22,388 nucleotides of DNA, taken from positions 1 to 22,388 of the IMG/VR virus record IMGVR_UViG_3300025327_000163. One strand, given 5' to 3'. Origin of the DNA: a virus. Made by a program: the position numbers and the translations under genes. A model generated the notes under the pieces. That model searched no databases, was not told where the DNA came from, and saw only the letters and a list, made by a program, of their open reading frames with translations. This document shows positions 7,963 to 13,810 of this stretch, one piece after another (the first letter of the stretch is position 1; each line of letters opens with the position of its first letter).

Positions 7963-9530
7963 AGGCTGAAGACATTCTCAACAACACAGATCCGGCAGAG
8001 CTGCGCAATATCATCCAACAGTTGAGACGGCAGCTGGCGGGTTCGCTGCGACCGCCGCCAACCGAGATTGTCAACACGAACCCCGGACTGTATCCGCCAT
8101 TGTCGTCCGAGAAGGACTTTGACCTGGGATGGATCAACGTAAAAGACCACGGGGCTGTGGGGGATGGGGCAAGTGACGACAGGCAAGCGATCAACAATGC
8201 GATCGCAAAGCTGAACCTGGATGGCAAAGGCGTGCTGTATTTCCCGCCCGGGAAATACATATGCAGCGCGGGATTGACCACGATCACAGCCGATGCCTTG
8301 ATCATGGGTGTAGGCGCCGGAAGCTTTGACGATACCAAGCAGGTCAGCAAAGTGATTTGCACATCTAGCACAGCGGTTCTGTTCACCGTCACCGCGCTGT
8401 ATGCGCAATTCTCGAACCTGGAGCTGTCCAATACAGCCAGTGCTCCGGTGAGTGGAGCTGGGATCCAGGTATCTGGCTCCAGTGCCTATCAAAAGGTTGA
8501 TTTTGACAGCCTGCGGGTGTATGGTTTTTATATCAATATTGATATACAGACCGGCGTTGGTTGGATCATGAAGAATTGTGTTTTACAAGCGCCCGTCTTA
8601 TACGCGGTTAAAATCCGGAACACAGTGATTCCAGGGATTGGGAACTGGTTGATCACTGACTGCATTTTTCATGCGGGGGCGCACAATTCGGCAGCGGCGA
8701 TCCGGATCGAATCGGGGGGCGGAGGGAAAATTACGAGCTGCGACATTGAATGGGGAGCCGACTCGTTCACTTTTGAGCATGGAATCGATATCAACAGTGC
8801 CATCCTCACGGGTTTTTTGACAGTATCCGATTGCCTGATTGGAAATATTCGTGGTCACGGGATTCGAGCAGCAGGGGCCTGGGTCTACATCACCGTGGAT
8901 GCAGTCCAATTTGGCTTATCTGTAACAACGGGAAACAACACAGGGAATGCCATCAACATCACAGGCATCAACGGTGTAATTATCTCCAGCTGTCTGTTCA
9001 ATGGGGGCTCAACCCCTGCTGCCATCTCGCTCACCAGTGTGAATGGTGCAAGGATCGTTGGGAATATCAATACCACGTTTTCCAGCCTGGTCACACAATC
9101 GGGCTGTTCAGGCGTGGTCATTATCGAGCCTGCAGCAGCGGTAACGAGTGAAACAAGCTACGGGCAAGCATCATCAGCTGGTGCATCTACCCTGTATGCC
9201 AGAGAGGATCACACCCACGGGACGCCAGCACTCTCTGCAGCCACGCCGCAAGATGTGGGGTCGAGTGGAGGTGCTGGAAGTGGTAGTACACCCAGCAAGA
9301 GTGATCATGTTCATGAGGGTGTTCACTCCTTAGCAAAATCAGGAGGATCCGCTTTGTATGGTGATGTGACCGTTTCCGCAGGGGCAAATATCACCATCAC
9401 CCCCAGTGGGAATGATTTGCAGATCGCCTCGACTGCCAGTGGCAGTGAGCTGCTCATGCAGGATGGCGTGACCGCGCCGCCCATCCCCGTGGAGACGGAA
9501 GCGCGAGACGATTGGCTGTATCGAGATTAA
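7959..9530 (+). CDS. Tailspike, pectate-lyase/right-handed beta-helix type
   Basis: A 523-residue protein starting with GTG in an overlap with the hub gene stop. Residues about 1-30 form a helical tail-attachment segment. Residues 59-76 contain INVKDHGAVGDG, the hallmark entry motif of the pectate lyase_3/RHGA epimerase family, followed by A-x-N-N-A-I and PPGKY and by repeated short beta-helix coils to about residue 390. Residues about 400-460 carry fibre-like motifs with HxH (REDHTHG, KSDHVHEG), which in phage fibres can bind metal within a trimer. The protein probably binds and may depolymerise a host surface polysaccharide. Catalytic residues cannot be assigned by eye. Confidence 0.85.
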   Translation: MKAEDILNNTDPAELRNIIQQLRRQLAGSLRPPPTEIVNTNPGLYPPLSSEKDFDLGWINVKDHGAVGDGASDDRQAINNAIAKLNLDGKGVLYFPPGKYICSAGLTTITADALIMGVGAGSFDDTKQVSKVICTSSTAVLFTVTALYAQFSNLELSNTASAPVSGAGIQVSGSSAYQKVDFDSLRVYGFYINIDIQTGVGWIMKNCVLQAPVLYAVKIRNTVIPGIGNWLITDCIFHAGAHNSAAAIRIESGGGGKITSCDIEWGADSFTFEHGIDINSAILTGFLTVSDCLIGNIRGHGIRAAGAWVYITVDAVQFGLSVTTGNNTGNAINITGINGVIISSCLFNGGSTPAAISLTSVNGARIVGNINTTFSSLVTQSGCSGVVIIEPAAAVTSETSYGQASSAGASTLYAREDHTHGTPALSAATPQDVGSSGGAGSGSTPSKSDHVHEGVHSLAKSGGSALYGDVTVSAGANITITPSGNDLQIASTASGSELLMQDGVTAPPIPVETEARDDWLYRD

Positions 9531-9539
9531 AGGTGAAAC

Positions 9540-10412
9540 ATGGCAAAAGCGAGTGACAATCAATTTCCCAAAATTGTTTTGACTGAGCAAGCCAGCACGC
9601 CCAGCAACCCGCCTGCTGGGGATCAAAAGCTGTTTATCGACAGTGCAGACAACAAGCTCAAGCGCGTAAATTCGGCTGGGGCTGTGACCATCATTGAAGG
9701 CGGTGGGGCAGGTTCGGATACGAGCGCGATTCATGACAACGAAAGTGGCGAGATCAACGCTCTAACAGAGAAGGTTAGTCCGGTTTCAGCAGATCTTGTC
9801 GTCATCGAGGACAGCGCGGCCTCTTATGCCAAAAAGAAGGCGCAGATCGGGAATCTGCCGGGAGGTGGTGGCGGCATCAGCTGGTCGCAGGTTGTCAACG
9901 AGAGCGGCACGTCCTTCACTAATTTTACGGGCACAGGAGGAGGAACCTGGTCATCGGACGGGACCGTCATCAAGCAAACAAACACAGCTGCAACACGGTT
10001 CAGGTGTTATCACACCACGAAAATCGTCACGAGCTTTGCGGTTGTGGAAGCGGAGATCCAACTCAAAACTTCGGGGAGTGACAATCGTGGTGGGTTCATC
10101 ATCGGATTCGACGGCACGAGTGGATATGGCTGTGCTGTTTTTATCAGTGAGAACAACACAGTTCAAGTGGAAGTCGATGGAGTAGTCAACAAATATAACC
10201 ATTCCGTGACGATCAATGTTGACACGTGGTACAAACTCAGGGCTGTGTGCACAGGTCATTCGGTATCTGTTTATCTGGATGGCACGCTGATCTTTTCGTC
10301 TGGCAACAATGTGCAGGGGTCTGACAGCGCCCTCTATATTGGCTTACTGGCTTATCAGGCGGAAGTTTGGTTCCGGAACATCAAGGCCTGGAATTTGACT
10401 TTACCCGCATAA
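9540..10412 (+). CDS. Tail fibre / receptor-binding protein with LamG-like domain
   Basis: 290 residues. Residues about 15-60 carry a common phage fibre entry motif (TPSNPPAGDQKLFIDSADNK), and 95-112 an AQIGNLPGGGGG motif. Residues about 120-290 look like a concanavalin/LamG-like beta sandwich (EAEIQLKTSG, GGFIIGFDG, DTWYKLRAVCTGHSVSVYLD, then LYIGLLAYQ). The last strands match the pattern in which a ligand-binding jelly roll ends with 'W-Y-x-L-R…V-x-x-Y-x-D-G'. It lies in a run of three fibre-type genes and probably contributes to host recognition. Start 9540 follows an AAAGGTG Shine-Dalgarno at about 9530-9536. Confidence 0.7.
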   Translation: MAKASDNQFPKIVLTEQASTPSNPPAGDQKLFIDSADNKLKRVNSAGAVTIIEGGGAGSDTSAIHDNESGEINALTEKVSPVSADLVVIEDSAASYAKKKAQIGNLPGGGGGISWSQVVNESGTSFTNFTGTGGGTWSSDGTVIKQTNTAATRFRCYHTTKIVTSFAVVEAEIQLKTSGSDNRGGFIIGFDGTSGYGCAVFISENNTVQVEVDGVVNKYNHSVTINVDTWYKLRAVCTGHSVSVYLDGTLIFSSGNNVQGSDSALYIGLLAYQAEVWFRNIKAWNLTLPA

Positions 10413-10419
10413 GGCTATT

Positions 10420-11217
10420 GTGACCATCCATCCTTACACCCGTCTTTTTTCTGGCAAGACATCCGCGCCGACTGTCAATGACGATATCAGTCTTGGCTAT
10501 GAGGTTGGTGATATTTGGATTGACGAAACGGGTTATGCTTCTTATCAAGCATTGGATGTAACAGATGGGGCGGCAGTATGGTTGGAGGTAGGAGGCGGCG
10601 GAGTTGAAGCGATTCAAGACATCGTCGGCGCGATGTTCTCGGGCAATACGGAGGTAGGGATCACCGCCATTTACCAGGATGGCGACGGGACGATTGATCT
10701 GGATGCAACTCACACCCACGAGGTGGATGAGCGCGCGGATATGTTTTCGGATGCGGAAGGTAATCCAGCAGATATTGGAACTGCTGCAGACGGGACCAGC
10801 ACTTACGCCGCAAGACGGGATCATGTACATGCAGATAATGCTTTGCACCATGAGTTCTTGCCTTTCGGAATCTACACAAACACCCTTCCGCTGACCGCTA
10901 CTCCCTCATATCCTTTCGCGGCAAGCATCGACCGGACTCTTACCTTTGTGCGCTGGTCGCAGGCGTGGCACGTGGCAACAACAAACGATGGTTCGAACTA
11001 CTGGACGATCACACTCAAGGACGAAACCGGCCCGACGACTATTAAGTCGTTCAACACATCGGCGGGAGCGGTGAACACATGGACGCTCAATCAAGCGACC
11101 ACCTTTGATTCGGCCAGTTCAGGTATATCAGACATAATGCTATTTATCGAGTGTTCCAAAACCGGCAGTCCTGGCCCCTTGTACCTGGGGGGGCCAAACC
11201 TGGAAGTGACGGGCTAA
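10420..11217 (+). CDS. Tail fibre protein with HxH motifs
   Basis: 265 residues from GTG 10420. The N-terminal part has fibre-like features (LGYEVGDIWIDETGYASYQA, SGNTEVGITAIYQDGDGTID). Two HxH motifs (THTHEVDE and RRDHVHADN) resemble those at the end of the tailspike, a pattern used to coordinate metal along trimeric fibres. The C-terminal 120 residues (YWTITLKDE and others) form an unrecognised beta-rich, probably receptor-binding domain. It follows the LamG-like fibre gene by 7 nt, and its stop precedes the next ATG by 1 nt. Confidence 0.65.
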   Translation: MTIHPYTRLFSGKTSAPTVNDDISLGYEVGDIWIDETGYASYQALDVTDGAAVWLEVGGGGVEAIQDIVGAMFSGNTEVGITAIYQDGDGTIDLDATHTHEVDERADMFSDAEGNPADIGTAADGTSTYAARRDHVHADNALHHEFLPFGIYTNTLPLTATPSYPFAASIDRTLTFVRWSQAWHVATTNDGSNYWTITLKDETGPTTIKSFNTSAGAVNTWTLNQATTFDSASSGISDIMLFIECSKTGSPGPLYLGGPNLEVTG

Positions 11218-11218
11218 A

Positions 11219-11434
11219 ATGCCAGATGCTAATATTGATCAGATTGAAGCCAAGCGTGCGGCGGATAAAGCAGAACTTGCTCTGACCGGAGCGCTTCGAA
11301 CAGCGACCCCCCAACAGGCCGTGAATTACATCGAGGCGAATGTAATCAATCTAGCAACAGCCAAAGAAGCATTGAAACTTGTGGTACGGATGCTGATTGT
11401 CTTGCGGGATCAAATGCAGAATCTCAGGGAGTAG
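11219..11434 (+). CDS. Small helical hypothetical protein
   Basis: 71 residues, almost wholly helical and charged (DQIEAKRAADKAELAL, then EALKLVVRMLIVLRDQ). It starts 1 nt after the fibre gene stop, so it belongs to the tail operon. It could be a small tail component, a fibre chaperone or a lysis-associated coiled-coil protein. It has no transmembrane segment strong enough to call a holin. Function not recognised. Confidence 0.6.
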   Translation: MPDANIDQIEAKRAADKAELALTGALRTATPQQAVNYIEANVINLATAKEALKLVVRMLIVLRDQMQNLRE

Positions 11435-11437
11435 GAC

Positions 11438-11536
11438 TTAAAACTTTCCATCATGGCTGCGTCCTGAGAACTCTTCGAGCAGGTCTTTGAGATCGTCCAG
11501 GAATTTGCGAATGGCGGAGATCAGGCGTTTGAACAC
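11438..11536 (-). CDS. Possible 32-residue amphipathic peptide
   Basis: The minus strand reads from a GTG at 11534-11536 to TAA at 11438-11440 and gives KRLISAIRKFLDDLKDLLEE followed by FSGRSHDGKF. The hydrophobic spacing (L/I every three to four residues) is regular and more protein-like than chance, but the frame is short and no good Shine-Dalgarno is visible. It may be a small real gene, or the remnant of a larger gene in which this helix was internal. It occupies most of the gap between the tail operon and the gene at 11630. Confidence 0.2.
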   Translation of the reverse strand: MFKRLISAIRKFLDDLKDLLEEFSGRSHDGKF

Positions 11537-11556
11537 CGGGGCATTGTATCTTTATG

Positions 11557-11592
11557 TCTTGTCCTTCGTGAAGGGCGATATCATAAACAAGA
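11557..11592 (+). repeat. TCTTGT-N24-ACAAGA element, copy 1
   Basis: Exact 6-nt terminal inverted repeats TCTTGT (11557-11562) and ACAAGA (11587-11592) enclose exactly 24 nt. The centre contains the small inverted repeat CCTTC..GAAGG. It lies in the noncoding gap upstream of the hypothetical gene at 11630, about 540 nt from the main cluster. Confidence 0.85.
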
Positions 11593-11629
11593 CAGCAGTG
11601 AGTGGTAAGTGGGGATTAGAATAAGCAGT

Positions 11630-12121
11630 ATGAACGCACCAGAACGGCCACGGCTTTTTTCGCACCTGACTAGAACACGTTTTCTACATATCGAGGACGC
11701 CCTGGAGCGCGGGAAGCTGCGATTTTTTATTGGATCGTTCGAGAAAGGGAGAGGTTCGAACTCGACGGCGTATGCGTTCCTGGATGTGGATGATGCACGG
11801 GTGGTGCTTTCGGATCTGAGCTGGGGAAAGCCAGTGGAATTCATTGATTTCAAAGGCGGTAGAGGCTCGAATAATTTTCTGGTCTCGCGCGTGTTGAAGA
11901 TCGAGACGAAGCAGGATAAGGTTTGGATCGAGGTGCGGAATGGGCCAGGGCAGGAACTTGGAGAGGGTGCGGTCAGGCCGAATGGAAAAGGGGTCAGTGT
12001 CTCGATGCCGTTGACGATCTTCGAGGGAAGGAAGATGGGGTTTGCGTGTCTGGCTTATGTGCAGGCGTGGGAGATTGCAAAAGCAATCAGTGATCAGCAT
12101 CCAGTGATCAGTAAGCAGTAA
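11630..12121 (+). CDS. Hypothetical protein, nucleic-acid-binding-like
   Basis: 163 residues from ATG 11630 (a GTG at 11609 would add seven residues). Beta-rich with basic and aromatic residues: KLRFFIGSFEKGRG, AYAFLDVDDARVVLSDL, VEFIDFKGGRGSNNFLVSRV, VWIEVRNGPGQELGEGAV. Repeated G-R-G-S-N motifs and the five-to-six-strand layout would suit a small ssDNA/RNA-binding fold, but I recognise no family for certain. The last residues (SDQHPVISKQ) are encoded by the junction repeat CAGTGATCAG (12088-12097 and 12102-12111), suggesting that the C-terminus was recently extended into a repeat. It sits alone between the tail operon and the 36-nt repeat cluster. Confidence 0.6.
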   Translation: MNAPERPRLFSHLTRTRFLHIEDALERGKLRFFIGSFEKGRGSNSTAYAFLDVDDARVVLSDLSWGKPVEFIDFKGGRGSNNFLVSRVLKIETKQDKVWIEVRNGPGQELGEGAVRPNGKGVSVSMPLTIFEGRKMGFACLAYVQAWEIAKAISDQHPVISKQ

Positions 12122-12128
12122 GATCATA

Positions 12129-12241
12129 TCTTGTGCGCCGGCCTGGCCCGCCGGCGAAACAAGATCGTCTTGTGTAGCCAGGCCCGAGCGATCGCAAACA
12201 AGAATTCTTGTGTTCCCTGGGAGCTGTGGCCAGAAACAAGA
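12129..12241 (+). repeat. Cluster of three TCTTGT-N24-ACAAGA elements
   Basis: Exact copies at 12129-12164, 12168-12203 and 12206-12241, each 36 nt, with 6-nt terminal inverted repeats and 24-nt centres that differ almost completely from one another. Spacers are only 3 nt (TCG) and 2 nt (AT), so neighbouring ends form palindromes ACAAGA-TCG-TCTTGT and ACAAGA-AT-TCTTGT. The first centre is itself a strong hairpin (CGCCGGC/GCCGGCG). No coding capacity. Confidence 0.9.
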
Positions 12242-12317
12242 ATTTCGTGACCACAGGAAGCTCCAGGACGCACGCAGTGGAGTCGGGCCATATCGCAGCA
12301 CCCCCAAGAATCCGAGA

Positions 12318-12336
12318 TCCTTCGCTTCGCTCAGGA
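12318..12336. repeat. TCCTTCGCTTCGCTCAGGA dispersed-repeat-like motif
   Basis: A 19-nt imperfect palindrome with TCCT/AGGA ends. From memory, the reverse complement (CTGAGCGAAGCGAAGGA type) is a short repeat found in many unrelated bacterial genomes; I cannot verify this here. It directly precedes a half-element TCTTGT at 12341. Confidence 0.45.
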
Positions 12337-12390
12337 CAAGTCTTGTGTGGAATTAATTGGCCAATGTGCCGTTTCAGGAAAGATTGGCTT

Positions 12391-12472
12391 TCTTGTGCGC
12401 TGCATGCCGTTCCAGGAATTACAAGATAATCTTGTTTCTTGTTTCGTGGATCCGCAGCTGAGCAGAACAAGA
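12391..12472 (+). repeat. Two TCTTGT-N24-ACAAGA elements, second with duplicated end
   Basis: Exact 36-nt copies at 12391-12426 and 12437-12472. The spacer contains an extra TCTTGT at 12430-12435, seven nt upstream of the second copy's own start, so a 43-nt alternative (12430-12472) also ends in ACAAGA. An upstream TCTTGT at 12341 pairs only with a degenerate GAAAGA at 12378-12383, again 43 nt end to end. Confidence 0.88.
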
Positions 12473-12677
12473 CCCCTGCCCCTCCGGGGATTTTGAGCTG
12501 AGCAGTTATATCGCGTAGCCACTATAGCCCTCTCCGAACCTGAGGGCATTTGTGTGGCTGGTTGGGGCGGGAGGGGGCTGCGCCCACCCGGAAGACGCGA
12601 GGCTCCGATCCCCCCGGCGCGCGTGCTGAGTGACTACACGCGCTCGAATCGAGGTACTAGAACATATAATCAGTGTT

Positions 12678-12693
12678 TGATATAATGAGCGCA
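12678..12693 (+). promoter_or_regulatory. Extended -10 promoter, probably leaderless start
   Basis: TGATATAAT at 12678-12686 is a perfect extended -10 (TG-n-TATAAT). The ATG at 12693 lies 6 nt after the hexamer, where transcription should begin, so the mRNA may start with AUG. The -35 region (TAGAAC at 12658-12663) is weak, as expected for extended -10 promoters. A second TATAAT at 12665-12670 may be an alternative. Confidence 0.55.
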
Positions 12694-12929
12694 TGGTACT
12701 GCAACTGGAACTGCTGATGGAAGAAATAATTATGACCACTGCCGAGGTCGCGAGGAAGTTGAACGTGACACAAACAACCATCAGCGTATGGATTAATTCG
12801 GGTTTCTTTCCCAACGCGTTCAAGCTCAGTCCAAAACCGAAATCCCCCTGGCGAATCCCAAAAAGCGACGTGGATGCATTTATCGAGAAACGCCGCCAAC
12901 AGCGCGGCTTTTTTTATACCGTGAATTGA
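12693..12929 (+). CDS. Excisionase/MerR-type helix-turn-helix protein
   Basis: 78 residues. TTAEVARKLNVTQTTISVWI is the helix-turn-helix of the Xis/HTH_17 family, followed by the wing (WRIPKSDVDAFIEKRR) whose R-I-P-x-x-D-V-x-x-F/F-I ending is typical. ATG 12693 is chosen because it coincides with the expected transcription start; ATGs at 12717 and 12732 (MTTAEV) are alternatives without a strong Shine-Dalgarno. Proteins of this type act as recombination directionality factors or small regulators. It is 1 kb from the integration site and flanked on both sides by the 36-nt repeats, so it is a candidate partner for those sites. Confidence 0.82.
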   Translation: MVLQLELLMEEIIMTTAEVARKLNVTQTTISVWINSGFFPNAFKLSPKPKSPWRIPKSDVDAFIEKRRQQRGFFYTVN

Positions 12930-12938
12930 TGCTCAATG

Positions 12939-13051
12939 TCTTGTGCGCCGGCGTGGCCAGCGGTGGAAACAAGATCAATCGCGCGATCCCGACGTCGGGA
13001 TCGCGCGATGTCTTATCTTGTATGCCTGGCGCCCGCAGCTCGGGGACAAGA
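12939..13051 (+). repeat. Two TCTTGT-N24-ACAAGA elements flanking a palindrome
   Basis: Exact copies at 12939-12974 and 13016-13051. Between them lie exactly 36 nt (12975-13010) containing a 32-nt perfect palindrome, then TCTTA and the second element. The first copy shares its opening 13 nt (TCTTGTGCGCCGG) with the copies at 12129 and 22112. The pair separates the convergent ends of the + strand helix-turn-helix gene and the - strand DUF6941-like gene, so the hairpins might also terminate transcription. Confidence 0.9.
12978..13009. repeat. 32-nt perfect palindrome
   Basis: Left arm ATCGCGCGATCCCGAC (12978-12993) is followed at once by its exact reverse complement GTCGGGATCGCGCGAT (12994-13009), with no loop. 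It contains nested smaller palindromes (ATCGCGCGAT at each end, CCCGACGTCGGG in the centre). It could extrude as a cruciform, or form a strong RNA hairpin between convergent genes; no U-tract follows on either strand. Confidence 0.92.
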
Positions 13052-13073
13052 TTTGCGATGCGCTAAAATATGA

Positions 13074-13457
13074 TCAGGTGAAAGAAAGGAATTCTCTATG
13101 GCGAACAACATCATTCAAAAGTATTTCCACCGTGTAGCGGCCCGGTTCCGGAATTTCAATTTCTGGAAGCTGACTAAAGAACCCAAATTCGCGGGAGGAT
13201 CCAGTGGGCGAGTCGGAGATGAGGGGCCGCGGCGCGCTCTCGAATATATTCTCTCCGTCGGGGTTCCTGATGCGGATGGAAATCAAGTGGTGAAGCGGTT
13301 CACTGTGGATGATTTTGTCAATGACGATGGTACACCCAAAAAGATATGGATAAATCTCCACTTTCACGCTGCTAAACCGGTTGACAAATGAGAATGGCGA
13401 GCCATCGGGGTTATGAATTACTTTTTCGCAAAAGAAGATCTCTCCAAAATTAATCAT
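13074..13457 (-). CDS. DUF6941-like protein
   Basis: 127 residues from ATG 13455-13457 on the minus strand, chosen because of the strong Shine-Dalgarno (TTGGAGA, 5 nt upstream). The protein is beta-rich: FGEIFFCEKVIHNPDGSPFS, a conserved central HHLISIRIRNPDGENIFE strand pair, and a C-terminal EPGRYTVEILLNDVVRHREF that closely fits the 'PGRYxxxIxxDGxxxxxxPF' ending of the DUF6941 family. The function of that family is unknown. The opposite strand has an open frame (13098-13391) with its own Shine-Dalgarno, but its translation resembles nothing. This is the only minus-strand gene left of the integration site. Confidence 0.68.
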   Translation of the reverse strand: MINFGEIFFCEKVIHNPDGSPFSFVNRFSSVKVEIYPYLFGCTIVIDKIIHSEPLHHLISIRIRNPDGENIFESAPRPLISDSPTGSSREFGFFSQLPEIEIPEPGRYTVEILLNDVVRHREFLSFT

Positions 13458-13495
13458 GCTTTCTCCAATTGGACGCTTCGCAGTGCGAAAACGAT

Positions 13496-13538
13496 TCTTG
13501 TATCTTCTTAGCCGGATCGCCGTCTCAGATATACAAGA
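13496..13538 (+). repeat. TCTTGT/ACAAGA element, 43-nt variant
   Basis: TCTTGT at 13496-13501 and ACAAGA at 13533-13538 are 43 nt end to end. A degenerate inner start TCTTCT at 13503-13508 restores the standard 36-nt length (13503-13538). It lies upstream of the DUF6941-like gene and just before the promoter of the next helix-turn-helix gene. Confidence 0.7.
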
Positions 13539-13556
13539 TTGATAGGCCCGCAACCC

Positions 13557-13592
13557 TTGACGGCAAGGGACAAGCAGGATAAGATGTCCGTA
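13557..13592 (+). promoter_or_regulatory. Sigma70-type promoter, leaderless for the next gene
   Basis: -35 TTGACG (13557-13562), a 17-nt spacer, and -10 TAAGAT (13580-13585). The ATG at 13592 is 6 nt after the -10, so transcription should start on or next to the A of the start codon. No Shine-Dalgarno is present between promoter and ATG. The geometry equals that of the promoter at 12678. Confidence 0.65.
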
Positions 13593-13810
13593 TGACTAAA
13601 ACAGACCTGATGACAGTTTCACAATTCGCAGCCAAGATTGGTGTCGCCCGCAATACAGTTAGCCGATGGGTGCAGTCCGGCAAGGTGAAGGGATTCAAGA
13701 AGGATCCTTTCAACGGCAGGACCTCACCCGTTTTTATTCCGGTCAGCGAGCTCGAGCGCGTGCTAAAGCTCATGGCTGAAAACGAGCAGGGTCTCTCTGA
13801 TCAATCCTAG
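13592..13810 (+). CDS. Excisionase-like helix-turn-helix protein next to att site
   Basis: 72 residues. MTVSQFAAKIGVARNTVSRW is an Xis/HTH_17 helix-turn-helix; a wing follows (VKGFKKDPFNGRTSPVFIPV) and the SELERVLKLM helix ends it, as in small DNA-bending excisionases. The gene ends about 110 nt from the tRNA-derived attachment site and 190 nt from the integrase stop, so it is the best candidate for the recombination directionality factor. Alternatively it regulates the integrase. It appears to be translated from a leaderless mRNA. Confidence 0.82.
   Translation: MTKTDLMTVSQFAAKIGVARNTVSRWVQSGKVKGFKKDPFNGRTSPVFIPVSELERVLKLMAENEQGLSDQS

Larger units (their letters stand above)
12122..12692. 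other. 571-nt gene-free interval rich in inverted repeats
   Basis: No coding frame here looks real. The interval holds five exact TCTTGT-N24-ACAAGA elements, one degenerate start at 12341, a 19-nt hairpin-type repeat at 12318-12336 (TCCT..AGGA ends, of the CTGAGCGAAGCGAAGGA type), a direct repeat AGCTGAGCAG at 12456-12465 and 12496-12505, and GC-rich sequence (12560-12640) that could fold but matches no RNA I know. Its right edge carries the promoter of the helix-turn-helix gene at 12693. Confidence 0.7.

Noticed and set aside
7574-8431. A 285-residue minus-strand frame over the hub and tailspike genes
   Set aside because: It crosses two well-supported plus-strand genes and has a shadow-like composition.
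12108-12470. Open frames of 70-200 residues on both strands through the 36-nt repeat cluster
   Set aside because: They are made of the repeats themselves, and their translations have no protein-like pattern.
12129-12472. The repeat cluster as a CRISPR array
   Set aside because: The repeated part is at most 14-15 nt, spacers are 24 nt, copies are irregular, and no cas gene is visible. The terminal inverted repeats define 36-nt units better.
12129-13051. The 36-nt elements as integron attC sites
   Set aside because: They lack the RYYYAAC/GTTRRRY boxes and no integron-type integrase insert is present in the recombinase.
13098-13391. A plus-strand 97-residue frame with a fair Shine-Dalgarno (GAAAGGA)
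   Set aside because: The opposite strand encodes a DUF6941-like protein with a better ribosome binding site and family-like pattern. The purine run is explained by antisense of its C-terminal codons.
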